From the NCBI RefSeq assembly GCF_008017535.1, contig NZ_VRUA01000001.1, positions 310,001 through 374,000 of the forward strand: a DNA stretch of 64,000 nt. The letters are read 5' to 3'. The notes below the pieces were generated by a model. It ran no database searches. It saw only the letters and a list, made by a program, of their open reading frames with translations, and was not told the DNA's origin. Source of the stretch: Ottowia flava. GTDB lineage: Bacteria; Pseudomonadota; Gammaproteobacteria; Burkholderiales; Burkholderiaceae_C. Shown in pieces: positions 38,031-47,442 of the stretch (its first letter is position 1; each line of letters begins with the position of its first letter). A program made the position numbers and the translations under genes.

Positions 38031-41000
38031 ATGGACATGAACCGACGGCAGTTCTTCCGCGTCAGCGGAGCGGGACTGGCGGCGTCCAGCCTGGTCGCGC
38101 TGGGCTTTTCGCCCACCGCGGCGCTGGCCGAAACGCGCCAGTACAAGCTCGCAGCCGCCACCGAAACACGCAACAACTGCACCTATTGCTCGGTGGGCTG
38201 CGGCCTGCTGATGTACAGCCTGGGCGACGGATCGAAGAACGCGCTGGGCGATGTGATCCACGTGGAAGGCGACCCGGACCACCCGGTCAGCCGCGGCAGT
38301 CTGTGCCCCAAGGGCGCCGGCCTGCTCGACTTCGTGCACAGCCCGGGACGCCTGAAGTACCCCGAAGTGCGCGAACCCGGCACCAAGGAATGGAAGCGCA
38401 TCGGCTGGGATGAGGCGCTGAACCGCATCACCGGCCTGATGAAGGCCGACCGCGACGCCAACTTTCAGACCACCAACGCCGCCGGCCAAACCGTCAACCG
38501 CTGGTTGACCACCGGTATGCTGGCGGCTTCGGCATCGTCGAATGAAGCGGGCTACATCACCCACAAGGTGATGCGCAGCATGGGGATACTGGTATTCGAT
38601 AACCAGGCACGTGTTTGACACGGCCCGACGGTAGCCGGTCTGGCTCCGACGTTTGGCCGAGGCGCGATGACCAACCACTGGGAGGACATCAAGAACGCCG
38701 ACTTGGTTCTCGTGATGGGGGGTAACGCTGCCGAAGCGCACCCCGTGGGTTTTAAGTGGGCGATCGAAGCGCGCAACGTCAACAAGGCGAAGCTGGTCGT
38801 GGTCGACCCGCGCTTCACGCGCTCGGCCGCCATGAGCGACTTCTACGCGCCGGTGCGCGCGGGGTCAGACATCGCCTTCCTGGGCGGGGTCATCAACTAC
38901 CTGCTGACGCAAAACAAGATCCAGACGGAGTACGTGCGCCACTACACCAACGCCCCCTTCATCGTGGGCGAGGCGTACCAGTTCAACGACGGCATCTTCA
39001 GCGGCTACGACGAAGCCAAGCGCAGCTACGACCCGGCCAGCTGGGCGTACAAAAATGGCGACGACGGCTTTGCCAAGGTCGACATGACGCTGGAACACCC
39101 GCGTTGCGTCTTCCAGATCCTCAAGAAGCACTACGCCAGCTACACGCCGGCCATGGTCAGCAAGGTCTGCGGCACCAAGGAAGCCGACTTCCTGAAGGTG
39201 TGCGAGTACATCGCCAGCACCGCCACGCCCGACCGCACCATGACCATCATGTACGCGCTGGGGTGGACGCAGCACAGCACCGGCTCTGAGATGCTGCGCT
39301 GCGGCGCGCTGATGCAGCTGCTGCTCGGCAACATCGGCGTGCCGGGCGGCGGCATGAACGCGCTGCGCGGGCACAGCAACATCCAGGGCCTGACCGACCT
39401 GGGGCTGCTGTCCAACACGCTGCCCGGCTACATGACGCTGGCGCGCGACGCCGAACAGGAACTGAAGCCGTACCTGGAATCCAGGGCGACCAAGCCGCTG
39501 CGGCCCAACCAGACCAGCTACTGGCAGAACTACCCCAAGTTCTTCGTCAGCCAGCAAAAGGCCTGGTGGGGCGATGCCGCGACGGCCGACAACAACTGGG
39601 CCTTCCACTACCTGCCCAAGTGGGACATGCTCTACGACATCCTGCGCGCGTTCGAGATGATGAACCAGGGCAAGATGAACGGCTACATCTGCCAGGGCTT
39701 CAACCCGGTGGCCTCCTTCCCCAACAAGAAGAAGATCATCGCCGGCCTGTCCAAGCTGAAGTTCCTGGTCACCATCGACCCGCTGAACACCGAAACGGCC
39801 GAGTTCTGGAAGAACCACGGCGAGTACAACGACGTCAAGTCCGAAGACATCCAGACCACGGTGTTCCGCCTGCCCTCGACCTGCTTTGCCGAGGACGAAG
39901 GCTCGATCACCAACTCTGGCCGATGGCTGCAGTGGCACTGGAAGGCGGCGCCGCCGCCGGGCGAAGCCAAGACCGACATCGACATCGTGGCGGAGCTGTT
40001 CGTGCGCATGCGCGCGCTGTACCGCAAGGATGCCGGCGCCTTCCCCGACCCGATCGTCAAGCTCAGCTGGCCCTACAAGGTGCCGCACATGCCGGGCCCC
40101 GACGAGCTGGCCAAGGAATACAACGGCAAGGCCCTGACCGACCTGACCGACCCGGCCGACGCCACCAAGGTGCTGGTCAAGGCGGGCGACCAACTGAGCG
40201 GGTTCGCCCAGTTGCGCGACGACGGGAGCACCGCCAGCGGCTGCTGGATCTACTGCGGCGCGTGGACGCAGGCGGGCAACCAGATGGCCCGGCGCGACAA
40301 CAGCGACCCGTGGCACATCGGCCAGACGCTGAACTGGGCCTGGTCGTGGCCGGCCAATCGCCGGATCCTGTACAACGGCGCGTCCGTCAACCCGCAGACC
40401 GGCAAGCCCTGGCGCGCCGACAAGCCGCTGGTGGTCTGGAACGGCAAGACCTGGGGTGGCTCCGACGTGCCCGACATCGGCCTGACGGCCGGCCCGACAG
40501 TGCCCGATGCGGTGCGCCCGTTCATCATGACGGGCGAAGGCGTGGCGCGGTTGTTTGCGCCCACCGGCATGGCCGAAGGCCCGCTGCCAACGCACTACGA
40601 GCCGTTTGAAACGCCGCTGGAAACCAATCCGCTCTACAAGGACCCGCGCGCCAAGTCCAACCCGGCCGCGCGCGTCTTCAAGGGCGACATGGAAGCCTTT
40701 GGCAAGCCGAAGGAGTTCCCGTACGCGGCCACCAGCTACCGCCTGACGGAGCACTTCCACTACTGGACCAAGCACGCCACGCTGAACGCCATCATCCAGC
40801 CCCAGCAGTTCGTTGAAATCAGCGAAGTGCTGGCCAAGGAAAAAGGCATCGCGCACGGCAGCATGGTCAAGGTGTCGTCCAACCGCGGCTTCATCAAGGC
40901 GGTGGCGGTCGTCACCAAGCGCATTCCGGTGCTGGACTGCGGCGGCCAGACGGTGCACACGGTCGGCCTGCCCAACCACTGGGGCTTTGTCGGCCAGACC

Positions 41001-41102
41001 AAGCAGGGTTATCTGGTGAACACGCTGACCCCCTTCGTGGGCGACGCGAACACGCAGACGCCCGAGTACAAGTCGTTCACCGTGAACATTGAGAAGGCTT
41101 GA
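38031..41102 (+). CDS. fdnG: Formate dehydrogenase-N alpha subunit, selenoprotein
   Basis: The frame is 1023 residues if the UGA at 38616-38618 is read as selenocysteine (residue 196, the same position as in E. coli FdnG). A Tat signal (MNRRQFFRVSGAG) precedes a [4Fe-4S] site, NNCTYCSVGCG with a later LCPKG. Around the UGA the reading is NQARV-Sec-HGPTVAG, then FGRGAMTNHWEDIKNAD, matching the family. The molybdopterin-binding body runs to the C-terminus. It oxidises formate in the periplasm and passes electrons through FdnH and FdnI to quinone. Read without recoding, the gene looks like two pieces (38031-38618 and 38667-41102). A good ribosome site precedes ATG. Confidence 0.97.
38616..38660 (+). 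promoter_or_regulatory. SECIS element at the fdnG UGA codon
   Basis: Directly after UGA, CGGCC (38621-38625) can pair with GGCCG (38655-38659) and AGCC (38633-38636) with GGCT (38642-38645), leaving a GGTCT apical loop. This matches the bacterial SECIS type bound by SelB, with the loop guanines and U bulge region. Confidence 0.88.
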
Positions 41103-41114
41103 GGAGTCCGGTTT

Positions 41115-42077
41115 ATGTCATCTCTTCAATCCCTCGACATCGCCAAGCGCTCGGCTACGACCACGCCGTCGCCGGACGTGCGCCACCGCATTCCGGCGGT
41201 GGCCAAGCTGATCGACGTGTCCAGCTGCATTGGCTGCAAGGCCTGCCAGGTCGCGTGCATGGAATGGAACGATCTGCGCGACGAGGTCGGCACCTGCCAC
41301 GGCACGTACGACAACCCGGTCGATCTGACGCCGCAGTCCTGGACGGTGATGAAGTTCTCGGAGGTCGAGGTCACCCCCGGCCGCCTGGAATGGCTGATCC
41401 GCAAGGACGGCTGTATGCACTGCGAAGACCCGGGCTGCCTGAAGGCCTGCCCGTCGCCGGGCGCCATCGTCAAGTACGCCAATGGCATCGTCGACTTCAT
41501 CAGTGAAAACTGCATTGGCTGCGGCTACTGCGTCAAGGGTTGCCCCTTCGACGTGCCCCGCATCAGCGAGAAGGACAACAAGGCCTACAAGTGCTCGCTG
41601 TGCGCCGACCGCGTCGCCGTCAGCCAGGAGCCGGCCTGCGCCAAGGCCTGCCCCACGGGCGCCATCCGCTTCGGCAGCAAGGAAGACATGCTGGCGTACG
41701 GCGACGGCCGCGTGACCGAACTCAAATCGCGCGGCTACGAGCAGGCCAGCGTCTACAACCCGGCTGGCGTCGGCGGCACGCACGTCATGTACGTGCTGCA
41801 GCACGGCGACAAGCCCGAGCTGTATTCCGACCTGCCCAAGGACCCGACCATCAGCCCCATGGTGGCGCTGTGGAAGGGCCTCGCCAAGCCGGTCGCACTG
41901 GCCACCATGGTGGGCGCTGCGCTGGTCGGCTTCTTCCACCACATGAAGCAGGGCCCGCTGGAAGTGCCGGAAGACGACGAGGACTACGTGCCCGACGGTC
42001 AGCCCAACGTGATCGAACTGGACGGCCAGCGCGTGTACGAGCACGGCACTGCCCCGTCTGAAGGAGAAGTGCGATGA
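41115..42077 (+). CDS. fdnH: Formate dehydrogenase-N iron-sulfur subunit
   Basis: The 320-residue protein has four ferredoxin-like cysteine groups: [35 protein letters not shown] and CSLCADRV with [10 protein letters not shown] single C-terminal membrane helix ([14 protein letters not shown], about residue 262) anchors it. It relays electrons from FdnG to the cytochrome b subunit. GAGGAG precedes ATG, 12 bases after the fdnG stop. Confidence 0.96.
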   Translation: MSSLQSLDIAKRSATTTPSPDVRHRIPAVAKLIDVSSCIGCKACQVACMEWNDLRDEVGTCHGTYDNPVDLTPQSWTVMKFSEVEVTPGRLEWLIRKDGCMHCEDPGCLKACPSPGAIVKYANGIVDFISENCIGCGYCVKGCPFDVPRISEKDNKAYKCSLCADRVAVSQEPACAKACPTGAIRFGSKEDMLAYGDGRVTELKSRGYEQASVYNPAGVGGTHVMYVLQHGDKPELYSDLPKDPTISPMVALWKGLAKPVALATMVGAALVGFFHHMKQGPLEVPEDDEDYVPDGQPNVIELDGQRVYEHGTAPSEGEVR

Positions 42078-42156
42078 AACATCACCCCCACGCTTCCCCA
42101 CTTCGCGTGGTCCGCTGCCCCCCGAGGGGGAGCTTTTTCCTTTTGGGAGCGGTACG
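42072..42156 (+). repeat. Family B repeat inserted between fdnH and fdnI
   Basis: CACCCCCACGCTTCCCC, CGCGTGG and CCCCCCGAGGGGG. The nine-base string GCGATGAAA occurs at both ends (42072-42080 and 42157-42165), so the insert appears flanked by a short direct repeat that duplicates the gene start. Confidence 0.75.
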
Positions 42157-42159
42157 GCG

Positions 42160-42810
42160 ATGAAAAAGCTCTACCTCCAGCGCTACACCGACAACCAGCG
42201 CATCAACCATTGGCTGGTGGTCGTGCTGTTCGGCTTGGCCGGATTCTCCGGCCTGGCGCTGTTCCACCCCAACCTGTTCTTTCTGACGCAGTTCTTCGGC
42301 GGCCCGCAGTGGACACGCATCGTGCACCCCTACTTCGGTATCGGCGTGTTCGTGCTGTTCCTGTTCATGTTCTTCATGTTCGTCGGCGCCAACCTCTGGC
42401 GCAAATCCGATACCCAGTGGGTCAAGGACGCGCCCAAGCTGGTGCTGGACAACGACGAATCGCAAATGCCACCTGTGGGCAAGTACAACGCCGGTCAGAA
42501 GCTGGTGTTCTGGTCGATGACCCTGTGCCTGCTGGTGCTGCTGGGAACCGGCCTGCTGTTCTGGCAGGCCTGGTTTGCCACCGATGTGCCGATCCCGGTG
42601 CAGCGCGTGGCGGTGCTTCTGCATTCGCTGGCGGCGTTCATCATGTCGCTGACGGCCGTGGTGCACATCTACGCCGCGATCTGGGTCAAGGGCACGCTGC
42701 GCGCCATGACGCAAGGCACCGTGACATCGGGTTGGGCCAAGCGCCACCACAGCTTGTGGTACCGCGAGAAGGTGCAGCAGTCGATCGACCGTGCGCCCGG
42801 CGGACAGTAA
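42160..42810 (+). CDS. fdnI: Formate dehydrogenase cytochrome b556 subunit
   Basis: The 216-residue protein has four membrane helices and histidines suited to bind two b haems (RINHWLVVVLFGLAG near residue 14, LLHSLAAFIMSLTAVVHIYA near 155). It takes electrons from FdnH and reduces quinone in the membrane. Its start lies 82 bases after fdnH because of the inserted repeat, which also carries a copy of the original start context. Confidence 0.95.
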   Translation: MKKLYLQRYTDNQRINHWLVVVLFGLAGFSGLALFHPNLFFLTQFFGGPQWTRIVHPYFGIGVFVLFLFMFFMFVGANLWRKSDTQWVKDAPKLVLDNDESQMPPVGKYNAGQKLVFWSMTLCLLVLLGTGLLFWQAWFATDVPIPVQRVAVLLHSLAAFIMSLTAVVHIYAAIWVKGTLRAMTQGTVTSGWAKRHHSLWYREKVQQSIDRAPGGQ

Positions 42811-42825
42811 GCCGACCGGTCATTT

Positions 42826-42878
42826 GCTACATGTTGTATAGCTGCCCGCGCAGATTCCTCTAGGGCGGGCAGCCCGTT
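42826..42878 (+). repeat. Family A dispersed repeat
   Basis: GCTAC, nine bases, TAGCTGCCCGCGCAGATT, then CTCTAGGGCGGGCAGCCC. The core is exact consensus. It sits immediately before fdhE. Confidence 0.85.
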
Positions 42879-42880
42879 GG

Positions 42881-43912
42881 ATGTCTATGTCTGTCACTGG
42901 TCATTTGCGCACCCCTGAAGAGATCGCGCTGAACGCGGGGGGCGACCTGCCCCGCCTGGTATTGCCGCAGCCCGGCGTGTTTGCCGAGCGCGCGCTGCGC
43001 CTGCGCCAGTTGGCCGCCGGCCACCCGATGCGCGACTACCTGCTGCTGATGGCCGTGTTGGCCGAGGCGCAACACGCGCGCCTGGCCGGCTACCCCGCCG
43101 TCACACTGCCCACGGCCGCGCAGGCCGACGCCGCCTCGCAGCGCGGCGAAGCCCTGCTGGACGCCAGCGTGTGGCCGCGCGACGCCGTCTGGCGCGACGA
43201 ATGGCGCGCGCTGATCCGCCACGCGTTGGAGCACCTGCCGCCGGACAGCCCGGCCCGCCCCAGTGTCGAAGCCGCGCTGTCGCTGACCGACGAGGCCCTG
43301 GAAACGCAGGCCGGCCGCCTGCTGACCGGCGTGTCGCTGGGCCTCGACATGGCGCTGGCGCCGCTGGTCGCTGCCGGGCTGCAGTTGTTCTTCACCCGCC
43401 TGGTCATGGCCACGCAGGCCGCCCTGCCCGGCGCCTTTGGCTACACCGACGACGAAGGGCGCTGCCCCTGCTGCGCCAGCCTACCGTTGGCCAGCGTCAC
43501 CCGCGTGGGCGGCGAAACCGAAGGCCACCGCTACCTGCACTGCACGCTGTGCAACGCCGAATGGCACATGGTGCGCGTCAAGTGCACACACTGCCGCGGC
43601 ACCGGGGCCGTGCGCTTTCGCTCGCTCGAAGCCGTGGCCGCGCCCGATGACGCTGCGGCCGCCAAACGCCCCAGCATCCAGGCCGAAACCTGCGACGATT
43701 GCGGCCACTATCTCAAGATCGTGCACATGACGCAGGACGTGCAGGTCGAACCCGTGGCCGACGACCTGGCCACCTTGACGCTCGATCTGCTGGTGTCCGA
43801 CGCTGGCTACGCACGCCACGGCACCAACCTGCTGCTGCTGTTCGGCGAAGCAGACACCGACAGCGCCGACGACACAGGCGAACCGCCCCCCGCGCCTCGA
43901 GGGCCACACTGA
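42881..43912 (+). CDS. fdhE: Formate dehydrogenase accessory protein FdhE
   Basis: The 343-residue protein has rubredoxin-like cysteine pairs CPCCASLP, CTLCNAEWH, KCTHCRG and ETCDDCGHY in its C-terminal half, as in FdhE. FdhE is needed for maturation of exported formate dehydrogenase. Two ATG codons (42881 and 42887) are possible starts. The stop overlaps the selA start by one base (TGATG). Confidence 0.95.
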   Translation: MSMSVTGHLRTPEEIALNAGGDLPRLVLPQPGVFAERALRLRQLAAGHPMRDYLLLMAVLAEAQHARLAGYPAVTLPTAAQADAASQRGEALLDASVWPRDAVWRDEWRALIRHALEHLPPDSPARPSVEAALSLTDEALETQAGRLLTGVSLGLDMALAPLVAAGLQLFFTRLVMATQAALPGAFGYTDDEGRCPCCASLPLASVTRVGGETEGHRYLHCTLCNAEWHMVRVKCTHCRGTGAVRFRSLEAVAAPDDAAAAKRPSIQAETCDDCGHYLKIVHMTQDVQVEPVADDLATLTLDLLVSDAGYARHGTNLLLLFGEADTDSADDTGEPPPAPRGPH

Positions 43913-45381
43913 TGGCCCGGCCCCCAGAATCCGTGGTCCACGGTTCGCAGGCCCCAAAGTCAGCCTCAACCCCTACGACCGACCTCGCCCGCCCGCAGCA
44001 ACTGCCGGCGCTGGACAAACTGCTGCGCGTGCCCGCCGTGGCCCACCTCGTCGGCGCGCACGGCCACACCGTGGTGGCGGACACGGCGCGCACGCTGCTG
44101 GCCGATCTGCGCGCCCAGGCTGTCGCCGGCACCCTGGCGGCCGGCGCGGTCGACACGCAAGTCATCGCCGACGCGCTGCACCGGCGCGTGGCCGATCGCC
44201 TGGCCCCGCGCATGAAGCCGGTGCTCAACCTCACGGGCACCGTCATCCACACCAACCTGGGCCGCGCCCTGCTGGCGCCCAGCGCGCTGCGCCATGTGCA
44301 GGCCATGATGGCCGGCCCCAACAACCTCGAATATGACCTGGCCAGCGGCCAGCGCGGCGACCGCGACAGCATCGTCGAAGGCCTGCTCTGCGAGCTGACC
44401 GGCGCCGAAGCCGCCACCGTGGTCAACAACAACGCCGCCGCCGTGCTGCTGACGCTGGCGGCGCTGGCACGCGGCAAGGAAGTGATCGTCTCGCGCGGCG
44501 AGTTGGTCGAAATCGGCGGCGCCTTCCGCATGCCCGACGTGATGGAAAGCGCGGGCGCCAAGCTGGTCGAAGTCGGCACCACCAACCGCACCCACCCTGC
44601 CGATTACGAGCGTGCCATCACCGAGCGCACCGCCCTGTTGATGAAGGTACACACCAGCAACTACGCCGTGCAAGGCTTCACCAGTGCGGTGGATGAGGCG
44701 ACGCTGGCCGCCATCGCCCACGCACGCGGCCTGCCCGTGGCCACCGACCTGGGCGCCGGTGCGCTGATCGACATGGCCGCCTACGGCCTGCCGCGCGAAC
44801 CCACGCCGCAAGAGATGCTGCGCGCCGGTTGCGACGTGGTTACCTTCAGCGGTGACAAGCTTCTGGGCGGCCCGCAGGCCGGGTTGATCGTGGGCAGCAA
44901 GGAATGCGTGGGCCGCATCCGCAAGTTCCCGATGAAGCGCGCTCTGCGCATGAGCAAGCTGCCCCTGGCCGCGCTGGAAGCCACGCTGATGCTCTACCAG
45001 CAGCCCGAGCATCTGGCCCAAGCGCTGCCCACGCTGCGCCTGCTGACGCGTCCCTTGGCCGACATTGAAGCCACCGCCGCTCTGGTGTTGCCGGTGCTGG
45101 GGGCCGCACTGGCGCCGCGCTACGCGGTGGAGCCGGTCGCGCTGCAGGGACAGATCGGCTCCGGCTCGCTGCCGGTCGAACGCCTGCCCTCTGCTGGCGT
45201 GGCCATCGCGCCGGTCGACGGCCAACGCAGTGGCCGCGTGCTGGACGCGCTGGCCGCCGCGCTGCGCCAACTGCCCCAACCCGTCATCGGCCGCATTGCC
45301 GATGGCCGTCTGCTGCTGGATTGCCGCTGCCTGGAGGACGCTACCGCCCTGACGAATCAAATACCTTTCTTGTCCTTGTAA
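43912..45381 (+). CDS. selA: Selenocysteine synthase
   Basis: A 489-residue PLP enzyme with the cofactor lysine in FSGDKLLGGPQAG (about K316), plus LNLTGTVIHTNLGRALL and VVNNNAAAVLLTLAALA. It converts seryl-tRNA-Sec to selenocysteyl-tRNA-Sec with selenophosphate. selD, which supplies selenophosphate, is not in this window. The ATG at 43912 is tightly coupled to fdhE. Confidence 0.96.
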   Translation: MARPPESVVHGSQAPKSASTPTTDLARPQQLPALDKLLRVPAVAHLVGAHGHTVVADTARTLLADLRAQAVAGTLAAGAVDTQVIADALHRRVADRLAPRMKPVLNLTGTVIHTNLGRALLAPSALRHVQAMMAGPNNLEYDLASGQRGDRDSIVEGLLCELTGAEAATVVNNNAAAVLLTLAALARGKEVIVSRGELVEIGGAFRMPDVMESAGAKLVEVGTTNRTHPADYERAITERTALLMKVHTSNYAVQGFTSAVDEATLAAIAHARGLPVATDLGAGALIDMAAYGLPREPTPQEMLRAGCDVVTFSGDKLLGGPQAGLIVGSKECVGRIRKFPMKRALRMSKLPLAALEATLMLYQQPEHLAQALPTLRLLTRPLADIEATAALVLPVLGAALAPRYAVEPVALQGQIGSGSLPVERLPSAGVAIAPVDGQRSGRVLDALAAALRQLPQPVIGRIADGRLLLDCRCLEDATALTNQIPFLSL

Positions 45382-45417
45382 AGATTAGCTGGTCAGCTAT
45401 TGGAAAAGGAGCTTTTC

Positions 45418-46812
45418 ATGACCCTTGATCGTCGCCATTTCATCGCCGGTGTGGCCGGTACTGCCGCCCTGGCCGGCTGCGCCACAACGACCTCCAACAG
45501 CGTGGGCGGACTGCAACCGGCGCCGCTGCCCGCCTTCCTCGGCCGTCCCAGCCAGACCTTGCTGCCCAAGGGGAAAGCGCCCCGCGTCGTCGTCTGCGGC
45601 GGCGGTTGGGGTGGCCTGACCACGGCGGCCAACCTGCGCAAACTGGCGCCGCAGGCCGAGGTCGTGCTGATCGACCGCAACCCCAGCTTTTTCTCCAGCC
45701 CACTGTCCAACATGTGGCTGGTCGACATGGTGGACGGCGAGCTGCTGACGCAGGATTACCTTCGCGTGTCGCAGCACCTGGGCTGGCAGTTCGTGCAGGC
45801 GGAGGTGGAAGGCATTGACCGCGCCCAGCGCCGCGTCACCACGAGCCAGGGCACACTCGACTACGACTGGCTGGTGCTGGCACCCGGCATCCGCTACCAG
45901 TACGAAGCCTGGTTCGGCGATGACCGCCGCGCGGCCGACGCCACGCGCCAGCGCTTTCCCAGCGCCTACGCCAGCAACAGCGAATTCCTGACCATCAAGC
46001 GCGCGCTGCACGGCTTTAAGGGCGGCGAACTGGTCATGAACCTACCTCCGCCACCGCAGCGCTGCCCGCCCAGCCCGTACGAACGCGCCTGCCTGATCGC
46101 CTGGTACTTCAAGACGCACAAGATCAAGGGCCACATCACCATCCTCGACCACAAGCCCGGCATCGCCCCCATCGGTGGCGGCTACAAGGCCGCGTTTGAC
46201 GAGCTGTACAAGGACTTCATCACCTACGTGCCCAACGCGCATGTGCAGGAGGTCGACCCGTTCAACCAACGCATCCGCACCGCCGCGGGCGACCAGCGCT
46301 TTGACCACGCCATCCTGATGGCGCCGCACAAGGCGGGCGATCTGGCCTGGCTGGCGGGCACCGTCAGTGCCACCAGCGACGGCTGGGCCGATGTCGACGT
46401 GCTGACCATGCAGGTCAAGGGCGATGAACGCGCCTTCGTCATCGGCGACGCGATCCAGGCCGTGTCGCCCCTGCCCTTCCGCTATTACCCCAAGAGCGCG
46501 CACATCGCCAACCGCCTGGGCCGCATCGTGGCCTACCAGATCAGCGAAAAACTGGCCGGCCGCGCACCCGAGAAGCGCTTGCCCGACAACCTCTGCTACA
46601 TGGTCGTCAACGGCACGCCGGGGCAGGCGCTGAACGTGCAGTTCGACTACGACTTCGACGCTGAAGGCCGCGTGCGCCAGGTTCAGCGCGACTACAACGA
46701 ACGCACAGCCCATCTGTTCCAGGAAGACTTCCGCTGGGCCGACTTCATGTTCGCCGAGATGTTCGGTGGCGCCGCGCCCCCGGTGCTTCCGCAGGCCGCC
46801 TACCGCGTCTGA
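45418..46812 (+). CDS. Flavocytochrome-c sulfide dehydrogenase-like flavoprotein
   Basis: The 464-residue flavoprotein starts with a twin-arginine leader ([12 protein letters not shown]) that also ends in a lipobox-like LAGC. It contains a dinucleotide site [13 protein letters not shown], the active-site-like [11 protein letters not shown] (about residue 215) and a C-terminal FCSD-type domain ([14 protein letters not shown] to LCYMVV). Family members oxidise sulfide or sulfite-related sulfur compounds. A cytochrome partner gene is not adjacent. It is placed between selA and selB, so the context is with formate dehydrogenase, not a known sulfur cluster. Start chosen at ATG with an AAAGGA site; a TTG 18 bases upstream is less likely. 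Confidence 0.85.
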   Translation: MTLDRRHFIAGVAGTAALAGCATTTSNSVGGLQPAPLPAFLGRPSQTLLPKGKAPRVVVCGGGWGGLTTAANLRKLAPQAEVVLIDRNPSFFSSPLSNMWLVDMVDGELLTQDYLRVSQHLGWQFVQAEVEGIDRAQRRVTTSQGTLDYDWLVLAPGIRYQYEAWFGDDRRAADATRQRFPSAYASNSEFLTIKRALHGFKGGELVMNLPPPPQRCPPSPYERACLIAWYFKTHKIKGHITILDHKPGIAPIGGGYKAAFDELYKDFITYVPNAHVQEVDPFNQRIRTAAGDQRFDHAILMAPHKAGDLAWLAGTVSATSDGWADVDVLTMQVKGDERAFVIGDAIQAVSPLPFRYYPKSAHIANRLGRIVAYQISEKLAGRAPEKRLPDNLCYMVVNGTPGQALNVQFDYDFDAEGRVRQVQRDYNERTAHLFQEDFRWADFMFAEMFGGAAPPVLPQAAYRV

Positions 46813-46980
46813 TTCGCCACCGCTACCACCATGATCATCGGCACCGCAGGCCACATCGACCACGGCAAGAGCACGCTGGTGCGCGCATTGACGGGCGTCG
46901 ACACCGACCGCCTGCCCGAAGAAAAGCAGCGCGGCATCAGCATCGAGCTGGGCTACGCCTTTCTCGACGTGCCGGATGAC

Positions 46981-47060
46981 TGCCCCCTAGACGCCTCCGG
47001 CGTCGTCCCCCCAGGGGGGAGCCCCGGCCTTGGGGCGGCCCGGCGGCCGGCCGCCGAACG
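46981..47060 (+). repeat. Family B repeat inside selB
   Basis: CCCCCTAGACGCCTCCGG and CGTCGTCCCCCCAGGGGGG form inverted arms (GACGCC with GGCGTC). It is followed by GC-rich inverted pairs. It accounts for a 29-residue insert between the first GTPase strand and the DVPGH motif. Confidence 0.8.
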
Positions 47061-47378
47061 CATGGTTTCATCGACGTGCCCGGGCACGAACGGCTGGTGC
47101 ACACCATGGTGGCCGGTGCCAGCGGCATCGACATGGCGCTGCTGCTGGTCGCCGCCGACGACGGGCCGATGCCGCAGACGTTGGAACACTTGGCCGTGCT
47201 CAGTCTGCTCGGCGTATCGCGCGCCATCGCCGTGCTGACCAAGACCGACCGCGCGGACGCCGCGCGCGTCGCCGCCGTCCGGGCCGAAGTGGCCGCGCTG
47301 CTGGCACCGACGCCGCTCGCCGGCGCGCCCATCGTCGCCGTGTCAGCACAGACGGGCGAGGGTATCGATGCGCTGAAA

Positions 47379-47442
47379 GCTATGCTTTTGGAAGCTGCCC
47401 GCGCAGATGGCTCTAGGGCGGAAGTCGATTTTGACCTGAAAG
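47379..47442 (+). repeat. Family A repeat inside selB
   Basis: GCTAT, eight bases, GAAGCTGCCCGCGCAGATGG and CTCTAGGGCGGAAG. It is translated in frame (LLEAARADGSRAEVDF), with ARADGSRAE recurring from the ABC-F gene copy. Confidence 0.82.

Noticed and set aside
38667-41102. Separate gene start at 38667 for formate dehydrogenase
   Set aside because: The frame is continuous with 38031 through the UGA with a SECIS element, so it is one selenoprotein.
45383-45400. Possible family A repeat before the flavoprotein
   Set aside because: Only TTAGCTGGTCAGCTATTGG resembles it and the GCGCAG core is missing.
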